From Mucilaginibacter defluvii (lineage in GTDB: Bacteria; Bacteroidota; Bacteroidia; Sphingobacteriales; Sphingobacteriaceae), in NCBI RefSeq assembly GCF_039543225.1, contig NZ_BAABJI010000002.1, positions 620,001-684,000 of the forward strand: 64,000 nucleotides of DNA, written 5' to 3'. The translations under genes and the position numbers were made by a program. The notes under the pieces are model-generated. The model was given only the letters and a program-made list of their open reading frames with translations. It was not told the origin of the DNA and made no database searches. This document shows, one piece after another, positions 26,206 through 34,997 of this stretch (positions are counted from its first letter, which is position 1; every line of letters begins with the position of its first letter).

Positions 26206-27609
26206 TTATCCATTAATCGGAAATTCTACAATAAGGTCCGTTTGCCCCGGACGGGATTGTACCTTAACTGCACCTTTGTGCTGTTTTACGATCCGCATCA
26301 CTACATCCAAACCCAGCCCGGTGCCCTTGCCGATTTCTTTGATTGTAAAAAAGGGGTCGAATATCCGGGTTTTGATGTTTTCCGGGATACCCGGCCCATT
26401 ATCTGATATGATTACCCGCACACAATCTTTCGCCCGGCCGGTCGAAATGGTTAACTTACCATTTCCGTTGGGTTCCATTGCATCCAGTGCGTTATCAACA
26501 AGATTTGTCCAGACCTGGTTAAGTTCGCCGATCATCGCATTAACCTCCGGCAGGTCCAGGTCGAAATTCTCGACGATTTGTACATTACCATTTCTGATCT
26601 TGTGCTGCAGCATCTTCAATGTACTTTGTATACCCGTATGAATATCCACATACTGCTTTCCACGCCCCTGATCCATATGAGTGAAAGACTTGACTGCCCC
26701 GACCAGATCTGCTATACGCCCGGATGCTTCCTTTAAGTCGACTGAAATTTTTTCAGTTGCGAGCTGGCTGTTGATCCAGCGAAACATCGTTGGTATCGAA
26801 GCTGCCGGCAAGCGCGCTGCGATATCATTCAGATCCGAAGTACCTACGCCCAGTTCAACCAGGTTTTCAGTCAGATCAGCAGCGCAGGGTACCCTTTTCT
26901 CCGCAAGCCAGTCTGCCAGATCGTCTTCCAGTTCAGAACGGTCCATCATGCTCAGCACCGGTTTTTCATCGGGTGGAACGGATATTAATTTGTCAAGAAA
27001 AAAACTGATGTCTTCCGCCTTAAGTCCGAGGGAAATAACTTCTTTGAAAGCGTCCGGTACTAACTTGAGGTGTTCTAACAGGGATACAGATCCCCGAACC
27101 ACCGCGGCGGCCGGATTATTGAGCTCGTGAGCAAGTCCGGCAGAGAGCTTCCCCAAAGCCATCATCTTTTCATTCTGCTGCTCAAAAGCAGTGTATTCAC
27201 GGATGCGGTTGGCCATTACATGTACCAGGGCCTGCGTAAGACGGAAGTGCAACCGGATCATCTCATCGAGCAGTTCAAGAGGAAACTGCAAGTAGGTCAA
27301 ATCTTCCAGGGCCTGAGGAAGTACATTAGCGATCTTTGCTCTTGAAAAAGGAAGGTTACCTCCAATAGCGCCGGATTCGTATATGCCCACTTCCTGCATT
27401 TCCGAACCAACAGGGATACATAACTTAACCTTCCCTGTCACAACCACAAATGGGCCCGGAAGGAGGTCACCTGGTCTGAAAATAGCGTCTCCCGCCGGCA
27501 ATTCAATAACCTTTCCGCAGTCAATAAACCACTGCAGCTCATCATCAGGTACATCTTTTAAACTCTCTATGGCCTGCAAACATTTAACGGTTATATTTTT
27601 CATAAGCAT
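26206..27609 (-). CDS. Sensor histidine kinase with N-terminal cyclic-nucleotide-binding domain
   Basis: A 467-residue soluble protein without membrane helices. Residues about 15-130 are a Crp-like cNMP-binding beta-roll (GDAIFRPGDLLPGPFVVVTG). The H-box is KLSAGLAHELNNPAAAV (His161). The ATPase domain has the N-box LNQVWTNLVDNALDAM, G1 ISDNGPGIPE, the F-box (FDPFFTIKE) and G2 GKGTGLGLDVV. The start may be at 27609 or three codons later in-frame (Met-Lys-Asn). It is transcribed with the receiver-TrxR fusion. The sensed ligand could be a cyclic nucleotide or something else bound by the same fold. Confidence 0.9.
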   Translation of the reverse strand: MLMKNITVKCLQAIESLKDVPDDELQWFIDCGKVIELPAGDAIFRPGDLLPGPFVVVTGKVKLCIPVGSEMQEVGIYESGAIGGNLPFSRAKIANVLPQALEDLTYLQFPLELLDEMIRLHFRLTQALVHVMANRIREYTAFEQQNEKMMALGKLSAGLAHELNNPAAAVVRGSVSLLEHLKLVPDAFKEVISLGLKAEDISFFLDKLISVPPDEKPVLSMMDRSELEDDLADWLAEKRVPCAADLTENLVELGVGTSDLNDIAARLPAASIPTMFRWINSQLATEKISVDLKEASGRIADLVGAVKSFTHMDQGRGKQYVDIHTGIQSTLKMLQHKIRNGNVQIVENFDLDLPEVNAMIGELNQVWTNLVDNALDAMEPNGNGKLTISTGRAKDCVRVIISDNGPGIPENIKTRIFDPFFTIKEIGKGTGLGLDVVMRIVKQHKGAVKVQSRPGQTDLIVEFPING

Positions 27610-27674
27610 ATTGGTCCATCACTTTATGGTTAAGCTGTATGGATATTTTTTAAATGGTCGTCGAGATTTGTGAG

Positions 27675-28559
27675 CTATTGGCATTTTGATCGCTGTTTGT
27701 CGTAATTGATCTTACCGTATTCCCCATTATAGAAATCGCGGTAAGCAATAGCTGTGTCAAGTTTCGAGTTCATCACGAAGGGGCCATCGGCGAAGATGGG
27801 TTCCTGATAGGCTTCTCCGCCAAAGATCAGGTAATCGCATTCCTTCTGACATTTGTTCCTGATTTCGATGGTGCCTTCGTTCCTGTCAAACTCGATAAAG
27901 TCGCCGACATTGAAAATTTCATCGTTTATAACGCCTGGGAGTTCCGGCAGGTAAGCCGCTACCTCCATTTTGTCCGCGAAGTCCAATTTAAGGACAGCGT
28001 CTCCGACCAAGTGTATATGATATAAGAATTGTTCTGAGTAATTTGGGATTGGCGAGCTGAGCTCTTCGTATTTTCCCACGATCACTTTGATCCAGCCTTT
28101 TCCTTCCGAAAGTTCTTTTTGAGGCACGTCCTTACCTTCAATGGCTAAATATTCAGGCTTTTCCGCTTTGATAGAGGATGGTAAATTGATCCAGAACTGG
28201 AATCCATGAACGAGTTTCGAATCTGTTTTCGAATCGTAATTCAGTGTTTCATCATGAATGATACCATTACCGGCATTCATCCATTGTACCCCGCCAGAAT
28301 GTACCTTGGCATAGTTCCCTGCACTGTCGAAATGTTCATCTTCGCCATTCAATATGTAACTCAGCGTGGCAATCCCCCGGTGAGGATGCGCGCCCGTTCC
28401 TTCTTTATTGATTTTTGTCTGAACCCTAGGCAGAATATGATCTAAAAACACGAATGGTCCTACGGCATCAGCATATCTGTTGGGCAGCACACGCGATATT
28501 TCCAGGTAGCCTATATCTGCTCTTTGTCCCTGGGTTGAAAAACTACTTCTCTTTTTCAT
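27675..28559 (-). CDS. Pirin family protein 1
   Basis: A 294-residue bicupin. The pirin signature is clear: VGPFVFLDHILP, GAHPHRGIATLSYILNGEDEHFDSAGN and GGVQWMNAGNGIIHDE, with the metal-binding His and Glu set in HPHRG and the following strands. Bacterial pirins bind iron; some (YhhW) show quercetinase activity and others act as redox-sensitive regulators. The role here is unknown. It lies between the flavin monooxygenase (18 bases upstream) and the kinase gene in one leftward operon that also encodes a second pirin. Confidence 0.9.
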   Translation of the reverse strand: MKKRSSFSTQGQRADIGYLEISRVLPNRYADAVGPFVFLDHILPRVQTKINKEGTGAHPHRGIATLSYILNGEDEHFDSAGNYAKVHSGGVQWMNAGNGIIHDETLNYDSKTDSKLVHGFQFWINLPSSIKAEKPEYLAIEGKDVPQKELSEGKGWIKVIVGKYEELSSPIPNYSEQFLYHIHLVGDAVLKLDFADKMEVAAYLPELPGVINDEIFNVGDFIEFDRNEGTIEIRNKCQKECDYLIFGGEAYQEPIFADGPFVMNSKLDTAIAYRDFYNGEYGKINYDKQRSKCQ

Positions 28560-28577
28560 TATATACGATCGTAGTGT

Positions 28578-29633
28578 TTAAATTTGTGTGGATTCGGATG
28601 ATTGGTGAGATAGGTTTTCTTTTTGAATAAGCGGTTTAACCTTGCTCCCGATCAATTCAATAGACCGTAATAACTGCTGATGGCTAAGGCCGGCAATATC
28701 CATCTGGAATGTGAATACGTCAACACCGCCAAGTGCTTCGCTATGCCTCTTTAGTTTTTCCGCTACTGTTTCCGGACCACCTACAACTAAAACACCTCTC
28801 GGTGAAACGCCTGCATCTAATTGCGCTTTCGTTACAGGTGGCCAACCCCGTTCTTTACCGGCTTTAGTCCAGTTCTCGATATAACCGGGACCGTATTCGG
28901 CATAAGCGGACTCATCTGTGTCACCCACATAACCGGGTGAGTGCAATCCGACTTTCAATTCCTCCGGCTTGAATCCGGCCTCTGCGCCTGACTTTCGATA
29001 CAGATCGACCAGCGGCCGGAAACGCTCGGTTTCACCGCCGATAACCGCCACCATTAACGGAAGCCCTAACATTCCGGCCCGTACGAATGACTGGGGTGTT
29101 CCGCCGGCGCCAACCCAAACAGGCAATTTCTGCTGTACCGGGCGCGGGTAGACCGGCTGGTTATGCAAAGCAGGCCTGAATTTTCCAGACCATGTAACAA
29201 ACTCCTCATCCCGGATCTGGATCAGTAAATTCAGTTTTTCTTTGAAAAGAGCATCATAATCATTCAGGTCATAACCGAACAACGGGAATGCCTCTGTGGC
29301 GGAGCCACGGCCGGCGATGATCTCTGCCCGCCCCTTTGAAATGATATCAAGAGTGGCGAACTGTTGAAATACACGAACGGGATCTGATGTACTCAATACG
29401 GTTACCGCGCTCATTAAGCGGATCCTTTTGGTCCTTGCTGCCGCGGCAGCAAGTATTATTGCCGGTACTGAATCCAGATATTCTCTTTTGTGATGTTCAC
29501 CGATACCGAAAACATCAAGTCCTGCCTGATCCGCAGCAACGATGCGATCCAGTAATTGTTCCATTGCCGCAACATTGCTTAATTCGTTATTGCCGTACCT
29601 TGCAGAGGCAAAACTGTCTATACCTATTTCCAT
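28578..29633 (-). CDS. LLM class flavin-dependent oxidoreductase
   Basis: A 351-residue bacterial-luciferase-like TIM barrel. Characteristic segments are LDVFGIGEHHKREYLDS, TKRIRLMSAVTVLSTSDPVRVFQQFATLD, GRAEIIAGRGS, LPVWVGAGGTPQSFVRAG and VGLHSPGYVGD. Members use FMNH2 or F420 with oxygen to oxidise small molecules; the substrate is unknown. It lies between two pirin genes in one operon. Confidence 0.9.
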   Translation of the reverse strand: MEIGIDSFASARYGNNELSNVAAMEQLLDRIVAADQAGLDVFGIGEHHKREYLDSVPAIILAAAAARTKRIRLMSAVTVLSTSDPVRVFQQFATLDIISKGRAEIIAGRGSATEAFPLFGYDLNDYDALFKEKLNLLIQIRDEEFVTWSGKFRPALHNQPVYPRPVQQKLPVWVGAGGTPQSFVRAGMLGLPLMVAVIGGETERFRPLVDLYRKSGAEAGFKPEELKVGLHSPGYVGDTDESAYAEYGPGYIENWTKAGKERGWPPVTKAQLDAGVSPRGVLVVGGPETVAEKLKRHSEALGGVDVFTFQMDIAGLSHQQLLRSIELIGSKVKPLIQKENLSHQSSESTQI

Positions 29634-29710
29634 TATTGTTGATATTTATTCATGGTTAGTATTGTCCTGTTCATTATTGGGAAACTAAAATTCTTCTCTC
29701 ATTCCTATCG

Positions 29711-30625
29711 CTATGACAACGTGTTTGGTGCCGGCCCGCCGGACGGCTTTGAGCGATCCTCGGGCAAGGGTATATATTCGCTGTTGTCTGTAGGTGGAAG
29801 CTTGATCCTCCCCTGTATCCAATCTTCTTTTGCTTGTTCGATCCTTTCCCTGCTGCTGGAAACAAAGTTCCACCAGATGTAACGCTGGCCCAGATTTTCG
29901 CCGCCCAGCATCATTAACGTGCATTGCTCAGCGGCAATAATGACGGGGTCAACGCCCTTGCTGAACACCAGGAGCTGACCTGCCAGGTAAGCCTTACCAT
30001 TTACAAGGACACTTCCATGAACAATGTAAACGCCTCTTTCCGCATACCCGGTGGGTATTCCAAACCTTGCGCCGGCTTTAAGAGCGACATGCATGTAAAA
30101 TAGCGGCGAACTGGTTTTTACAGCGCTTTTCAGTCCGAATGCCTCACCAGCGATCAGGCGCATCCATATCCCGGCGTCCGTAAATATTGGTAACTGCTCC
30201 GGTTTATAATTATAGAAGGCGGGATCCGCTTCTTCATCTTTTTCGGGCAAAGCCACCCAGGTTTGTATCATTTCCAAGCTGCCACCGGCTCGTATCGCGG
30301 GATCTTCAAAACGCTCACTGTGGGCGATGCCTTTTCCCGCTGTCATCCAGTTCACTTCGCCTGGCTTAATAGCCTGTTCAACGCCCAGGGAGTCCCGGTG
30401 CATGATCTCACCGCTGAACAGGTAACTGACTGTTGACAAACCAATATGCGGATGAGGCAACACATCCAGATTGCTATGAACAGCATTTGGAATAGCAACC
30501 GGTCCGCCGTGGTCCATAAAAATAAACGGGCCCACCATACGGCGAAGCTGATAAGGCAGAAGACGTTTTACGACAAAACCGGGAATGATTTCTGCCTGGC
30601 GTGAGGCGATGACAATATCCAGCAT
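29711..30625 (-). CDS. Pirin family protein 2
   Basis: Taken from the ATG at 30625 (304 residues, starting MLDIVIASR); the frame extends to 30664, but the extra residues overlap the intergenic space with the upstream gene. The pirin signature is present: VGPFIFMDHGGP, LPHPHIGLSTVSYLFSGEIMHRDS and VNWMTAGKGIAHSE. It has only moderate similarity to pirin 1 in the same operon, so the two are distinct subtypes rather than a recent duplication. Confidence 0.9.
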   Translation of the reverse strand: MLDIVIASRQAEIIPGFVVKRLLPYQLRRMVGPFIFMDHGGPVAIPNAVHSNLDVLPHPHIGLSTVSYLFSGEIMHRDSLGVEQAIKPGEVNWMTAGKGIAHSERFEDPAIRAGGSLEMIQTWVALPEKDEEADPAFYNYKPEQLPIFTDAGIWMRLIAGEAFGLKSAVKTSSPLFYMHVALKAGARFGIPTGYAERGVYIVHGSVLVNGKAYLAGQLLVFSKGVDPVIIAAEQCTLMMLGGENLGQRYIWWNFVSSSRERIEQAKEDWIQGRIKLPPTDNSEYIPLPEDRSKPSGGPAPNTLS

Positions 30626-30668
30626 AACATTTATTAATGAGTTTAACAGGAAAAGGAAAGGCAACCGT

Positions 30669-31322
30669 TTACTGTGCAGGTACCGGTGTATTCAACAATT
30701 GCTGCTCCCAGGCATACGCCACACCTGTTGCGCCGGTATGATCGATCATAAGTGGCACGAGCAGCGCTGCTGTATCCACACGCGCCCAGTCACGCTGCCA
30801 TTCCGAGGTCACGGCTATCCAGTTGATGGGTGTGATGCCGTGCTGGACCATACGTCTGATGGCCATATCGTGCGCCTCTTTCGAAACTGCGCCGCATGCA
30901 TCTGTGACAACAAAAACATCATAGCCTTCTGCTGCAGCTTGGATCGCAGGCATTGCTACACATACTTCGGTCCATAACCCTGCTATGATCAACTGTTTGC
31001 GGCCGCTTTTTTCTACTATATCGGTGACGTTTTTATCCTGCCAGGTATTAATCCATGTACGGTTGATCGGCTTTTGTTCCGGGAAAACATCCTGGATCTG
31101 CTTAATGAGGAAACCGCCGCGTTCTTCAACAACTGTGGTCAGAATGGTAGGGACATTAAAAGCCTTCGCCGCCTTGGCCAGTCCGGTCACCGCATTAACG
31201 ACCATAGCAGGTTCGTGGCTGTTCAGATTAGAGAACTGAAAGGGCTGATGGTCGATCAGAACGACGATGCTGTCTTCCGGACGTAACAGGGCCTCAAGGC
31301 CTTTTTTTTGGATGTCTGACAT
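30669..31322 (-). CDS. Isochorismatase-like cysteine hydrolase (YcaC type)
   Basis: A 217-residue protein with the catalytic Asp in SIVVLIDHQPFQFSN (Asp24) and the nucleophilic Cys in IIAGLWTEVCVAMPA (Cys121). ITPINWIAVTSEWQRDW is typical of the YcaC-like subgroup. Members hydrolyse amides or related bonds; physiological substrates are mostly unknown. It is the first gene of the leftward operon ending with the aspartic protease at 23519 and diverges from a Crp/Fnr gene at 31759. Confidence 0.88.
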   Translation of the reverse strand: MSDIQKKGLEALLRPEDSIVVLIDHQPFQFSNLNSHEPAMVVNAVTGLAKAAKAFNVPTILTTVVEERGGFLIKQIQDVFPEQKPINRTWINTWQDKNVTDIVEKSGRKQLIIAGLWTEVCVAMPAIQAAAEGYDVFVVTDACGAVSKEAHDMAIRRMVQHGITPINWIAVTSEWQRDWARVDTAALLVPLMIDHTGATGVAYAWEQQLLNTPVPAQ

Positions 31323-31758
31323 GTTTTTATATTTAAGATATTGATGAATTATTCCGGTTTGCTGTCCGAGGGCTAAAGTATCGGACTTTCGGTATTGAGA
31401 TTAATACAATCAGGTCTAACCGATCTATATTGGACCTGTAAATGATCAGCTATACTGCGGCGGCATGCAGACGAGCTCTTCGCGTTTCTCATATGATATA
31501 AATTGAAGTAGATGCGACAATTTTAAAAATATTGCCACAAAGAAAAAGATGATAATTGTTGCAAAATATCGTAGACATTCGTCTATGAAAAATTTAATAA
31601 ATCGCGCTGATTATCTGCACATAAAATTTATAATTAATAGATATTCAAATAGTTAAAATTTTCATCGAGGCGGCGAATTGAAAATTGCGAGCATTTTATT
31701 TTATATTTACAAGTCTGCCTGTAATCTTTAAACACCTTTTGATAACCGAAGCACTCCT
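31323..31758. other. Divergent intergenic region, isochorismatase operon / Crp-Fnr gene 3
   Basis: About 435 bases that should hold the promoters of the seven-gene leftward operon and of the Crp/Fnr gene. The sequence becomes AT-rich beyond 31500. No convincing palindrome, promoter pair or small gene was identified by eye. Confidence 0.45.
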
Positions 31759-32343
31759 ATGTATAACGCTTTCTTTGATTATTTAAAAAAATACAGTGCC
31801 ACACCTCTTTCAGGTGAGGATAAAGCGATGATCAGAAGAAATTTTACGCCGTTCAAACTGAAGCGGAAAGAATACTTTTTACAGGCCGGCGATATCTGTA
31901 TGGATTACGGTTTTGTAGTCAATGGGGCCATGCGGATGTATTCTGTGGATGATAAGGGACAAGAACATATTATCCGGCTGGGTCTCGAAGACTGGTGGAT
32001 GGGCGACCGGGAAAGTTTTTTTAACCGTATCCCCAGCCGCTACAATATTGATGCGCTCGAACCCTGCGAACTGCTGGTCCTAAAAAGAGAAGGGGATGCT
32101 GAACTTATGGAAAAAGTTCCCGCATATACGGAAATGAAATTGAAGCTTGATCAGGCGGCCGAAATTGCTCATAACCGACGCCTTACTTCGGCGCTGTCAG
32201 ACACTGCCGGCAAGCGTTATGCCGACCTTATCGAACGTTACCCGGCTTTTGCGGAGCGTTTTCCGCAACATATTATTGCTTCCTATCTGGGTGTCAATAA
32301 GGATACTTTAAGTCGCGTCAAGCGAAAGCTAAAGCTGAAATAA
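31759..32343 (+). CDS. Crp/Fnr family regulator 3
   Basis: A 194-residue protein very similar to regulator 1 (shared GAMRMYSVDDKGQEHIIRLG, EDWWMGDRESF, PSRYNIDA and RFPQHIIASYLGVNKDTLSRV), with a C-terminal basic tail. It combines a cNMP-type beta-roll and a C-terminal helix-turn-helix. It diverges from the operon containing two pirins, the monooxygenase and the two-component pair, and is its likely regulator. The ligand is unknown. Confidence 0.88.
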   Translation: MYNAFFDYLKKYSATPLSGEDKAMIRRNFTPFKLKRKEYFLQAGDICMDYGFVVNGAMRMYSVDDKGQEHIIRLGLEDWWMGDRESFFNRIPSRYNIDALEPCELLVLKREGDAELMEKVPAYTEMKLKLDQAAEIAHNRRLTSALSDTAGKRYADLIERYPAFAERFPQHIIASYLGVNKDTLSRVKRKLKLK

Positions 32344-32529
32344 CCCTTCCCTTTTGCTTTTTACTGAGGTAAAAGTAGACCTTTATCTACATCTTTTCTT
32401 TACAATTGTCATCTTTCTGATCAATTCCTTCTGTGGAAATTTGTTTGTCCGCGGTGGAACCACTGTCTCGTGCATCGCCCAGACGATGCCACGCTATTTC
32501 GTTCATTGAGCACGCGAACTAACATACCC

Positions 32530-32676
32530 ATGAAAATAAATAAATTGCAGATTGAGGTACCAGACCCGGTTCTGGTTCGTGGAATTGATTTCTTCCCCGG
32601 TAAACTTTACCGGACAGCAACAAAAATAGCCAGCGCTACCGTGCCGTTGGAAAGTCGACGCGGGTGCCCGGCATGA
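32530..32676 (+). pseudogene. Possible remnant of a small protein (VOC-like N-terminus)
   Basis: A 48-codon frame from an ATG at 32530 begins MKINKLQIEVPDPVLVRG, which resembles the first strand of glyoxalase/VOC proteins, then loses similarity. It lies in a stretch of decayed genes. Too short for a firm call; it could be chance. Confidence 0.2.
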
Positions 32677-32746
32677 ACCCTGCACCGGGATCAATAACTC
32701 TTTTTGGATAACACATCTGTCATTTATCGATATCATCTACATAATT

Positions 32747-33039
32747 ATGGAAAATACAAAAGTTGTTTTCAGGGACCGTGTCCATGGTGAGGTCCAGTTT
32801 TTTCGAACGAAGTTCTTGTTGGCAAAATGAGCCTCGCCATGACCGGCGGCAGACTTGCCGTTTTTCATACGGAGGTCTTTCCTGAGTTTGAAGGGAAAGG
32901 TTTCGCAAAATTATTGTTAAACGAACTGGTACGTTATGCAATTGAAAAGAACGTAAAGATCGTTCCGCTTTGCCCATACGTAAACGCCCAATTCCGGCGT
33001 CACCCATCCGAATACGAAAGTGTTTGGAGCAAAGACTGA
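32747..33039 (+). pseudogene. GNAT N-acetyltransferase (YjdJ-like) with a frameshift
   Basis: Translation from 32747 gives MENTKVVFRDRVHGEVQFF and then runs out of frame in a T6 run near 32795. Adding one T restores SNEVLVGKMSLAMTGGRLAV, and the frame continues HTEVFPEFEGKGFAKLLL to the stop at 33039. The acetyl-CoA loop (EGKGFAKLL) and the C-terminal CPYVNAQFRRHPSEY are typical of the short COG2388-type GNAT proteins of about 95 residues. It is either a genuine inactivating deletion or a homopolymer sequencing error. It lies just upstream of an osmC-like gene. Confidence 0.75.
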
Positions 33040-33044
33040 CATCA

Positions 33045-33473
33045 ATGAAATACATACTGGAACATCCTGTTACGGGGCGCATTGGGACAGAGAAATTCCA
33101 GACCACAATTCACTGGCGGAATGGCATACTGATAACTGACGAACCTGAAAAAATCGGAGGGCAGGACCTCGGTCCGGATCCGTTTACCCTATTGCTGACC
33201 TCATTGGTCGCATGTACACTGGCGACTTTAAAGATGTACATCGATCACAAAGGACTGAACATTCCTGAAATACGCGTAGAGGCGAACATGTTTCAAAAGA
33301 TCGGTAATGAAGGTGCATCCATGCAGATCGACCGATTGATCATCATTCCTGGCCTTGCAAACACAGAACTGCAGGAGCGGCTGATCCGAATAGCAGAAAG
33401 CTGCCCGATTTCAAAGATACTCAAAGCAAACGTAAGCATCGCTTCTGAGTTCAGTGGAATTGCCAGCCGATAA
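33045..33473 (+). CDS. OsmC-like peroxiredoxin family protein
   Basis: Taken from the ATG at 33045 (142 residues); the frame is open from 32970, but that part overlaps the GNAT gene. The OsmC fold is shown by GPDPFTLLLTSLVACTLATLKMY, with the first redox Cys after SLVA, and the second Cys in IRIAESCPISKIL. OsmC/Ohr proteins reduce organic hydroperoxides using this thiol pair. It starts five bases after the GNAT stop. It fits the redox theme of the neighbourhood. Confidence 0.88.
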   Translation: MKYILEHPVTGRIGTEKFQTTIHWRNGILITDEPEKIGGQDLGPDPFTLLLTSLVACTLATLKMYIDHKGLNIPEIRVEANMFQKIGNEGASMQIDRLIIIPGLANTELQERLIRIAESCPISKILKANVSIASEFSGIASR

Positions 33474-33517
33474 TTGCCAACGAAAACATCTGCATATCTA
33501 TTGAAACATATGGACCT

Positions 33518-34885
33518 ATGAAACTTAAAACACTACTTATAATTCTTCTGCTATCGATCGTAAAACCGACCCTCGCACAAAACTTTAAGCTGCTCCGCTT
33601 CGACGAAGACTATTCAGGCATGAAAGACAGTGCCAAAACATTTTACAACAAACTAAAATACGTGCCGTTGTCAAACAACGGTAAAGCCTATGTTTCTTTT
33701 GGCGGTGAAATCCGTGCCGAAGTTGATAGGGCATTACACGAAGATTGGGGCGCCAGAGGCCTCGGCAGTGACGTTTTTCTGCTACAGCGATATCAGTTGC
33801 ACGCCGACCTCCATTTAAGCGACAGGGTCAGGATCTTTGGCCAACTGCGAAGCGGACTCGAAAATGGGCGAAAGACCGGTCCGCGCCCTATAGACGAGGA
33901 CCAGTTGAACGTCCAGAATCTATTTATCGACCTCATCCCTTATCAAAAGTTAGATAAAACGTTAACCATTCGTTTAGGCAGGCAGGAACTGCAATATGGC
34001 AGCGGACGACTGATCGATGTTCGCGAGGGACCTAACCTTCGCTGGTATTTCGACGGAGCAAAGGTCGCTTATTCATCCCCAAAATGGAATATGGATGCCT
34101 TTGCAGTGGTGAATGGCGGTGTTAAGACAGCTGTATTTGATAATCCTATTAACAGGAGGTCGAGTCTGTGGGGCGTTTATAGCGCACGCGCGGTGACCAG
34201 GATGTTCAATTTTGACATCTATTATCTGGGCATAGACCGCGCCGAATCCCGCTTTGATGAAGGAACTGCACATGAAACCCGTCATACGCTTGGTACCCGC
34301 GTATGGGCAACCGGCAAAACCTTGCTTTATAATTTCGAAATTGGTTATCAGCTTGGCAAGTTCGGCACTTCTGATATTCGCGCATGGGGCGGATCGATGG
34401 ACATTGGGTACCGCTTGGCTGAGTTGAACGGCGCTCCGATAATAAAGCTACGAAGCGATTTCATTTCAGGTGATGACACCAAAGGCGATGGCAAACTCGG
34501 CTCCTTCAACGCCTTGTATGCGAACGGCGGTTATTTTGGTATGAACCCGCAGGCAGGTCCGGCTAATCTCCTTTCTCTTCACCCCAATGTCACCTGGAAT
34601 CCGGGCAAAAAAGTATTGCTTTCTTTAGAAACGGTTTGCTACTGGCGACAGTCACTTCAGGACGGGATCTACCGTCCGGACGGTTCACTTAGTCTGGCTT
34701 CCTCAAATTCGAAGAGCCGTTATATAGGCACGGCCTATGTATCGACTGTATCCTGGCAGATTAGCAGATTCCTGACCTATAATGCAGGCGTGCAGTATTT
34801 CAAGACCGGGAATTTCATCAACGATGTGATCCGGCAGCACAAGGATGGTTTCTTTATCAGTTCATTAATAGCATTTAAATTCTAA
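33518..34885 (+). CDS. Alginate-export (AlgE-like) family outer-membrane porin
   Basis: A 455-residue protein with a signal peptide ending KPTLAQ. Beta-barrel strands typical of the alginate export family follow: VSFGGEIRAEVDRA, LQRYQLHADLHLSDRVRIFGQL, IRLGRQELQYGSGRLIDVREGPN, RWYFDGAKVAY and a terminal aromatic strand (GFFISSLIAFKF). In Bacteroidota this family is rarely linked to alginate; it probably transports small anionic compounds. It follows the osmC-like gene by 44 bases and is probably co-transcribed. Confidence 0.85.
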   Translation: MKLKTLLIILLLSIVKPTLAQNFKLLRFDEDYSGMKDSAKTFYNKLKYVPLSNNGKAYVSFGGEIRAEVDRALHEDWGARGLGSDVFLLQRYQLHADLHLSDRVRIFGQLRSGLENGRKTGPRPIDEDQLNVQNLFIDLIPYQKLDKTLTIRLGRQELQYGSGRLIDVREGPNLRWYFDGAKVAYSSPKWNMDAFAVVNGGVKTAVFDNPINRRSSLWGVYSARAVTRMFNFDIYYLGIDRAESRFDEGTAHETRHTLGTRVWATGKTLLYNFEIGYQLGKFGTSDIRAWGGSMDIGYRLAELNGAPIIKLRSDFISGDDTKGDGKLGSFNALYANGGYFGMNPQAGPANLLSLHPNVTWNPGKKVLLSLETVCYWRQSLQDGIYRPDGSLSLASSNSKSRYIGTAYVSTVSWQISRFLTYNAGVQYFKTGNFINDVIRQHKDGFFISSLIAFKF

Positions 34886-34890
34886 GGGAA

Positions 34891-34997
34891 ATGCATGAAA
34901 GCTACTTTTAGTACTGGGGTTTCTTTTTGTCGTATTGCTACTAATCATGCTCGCGCAAAAAATCCGCACTGCTTATCCGATCTTTTTGGTGATCTAA
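34891..34997 (+). pseudogene. N-terminal remnant of a Na+/H+ antiporter (CPA1-like)
   Basis: An ATG at 34891 followed by a one-base shift gives LLLVLGFLFVVLLLIMLAQK and then IRTAYPIFLVI, matching the first membrane helix of CPA1 sodium-proton antiporters. It stops at a TAA at 34995. No further helices follow. Only about 7% of a normal antiporter gene remains. Confidence 0.55.
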
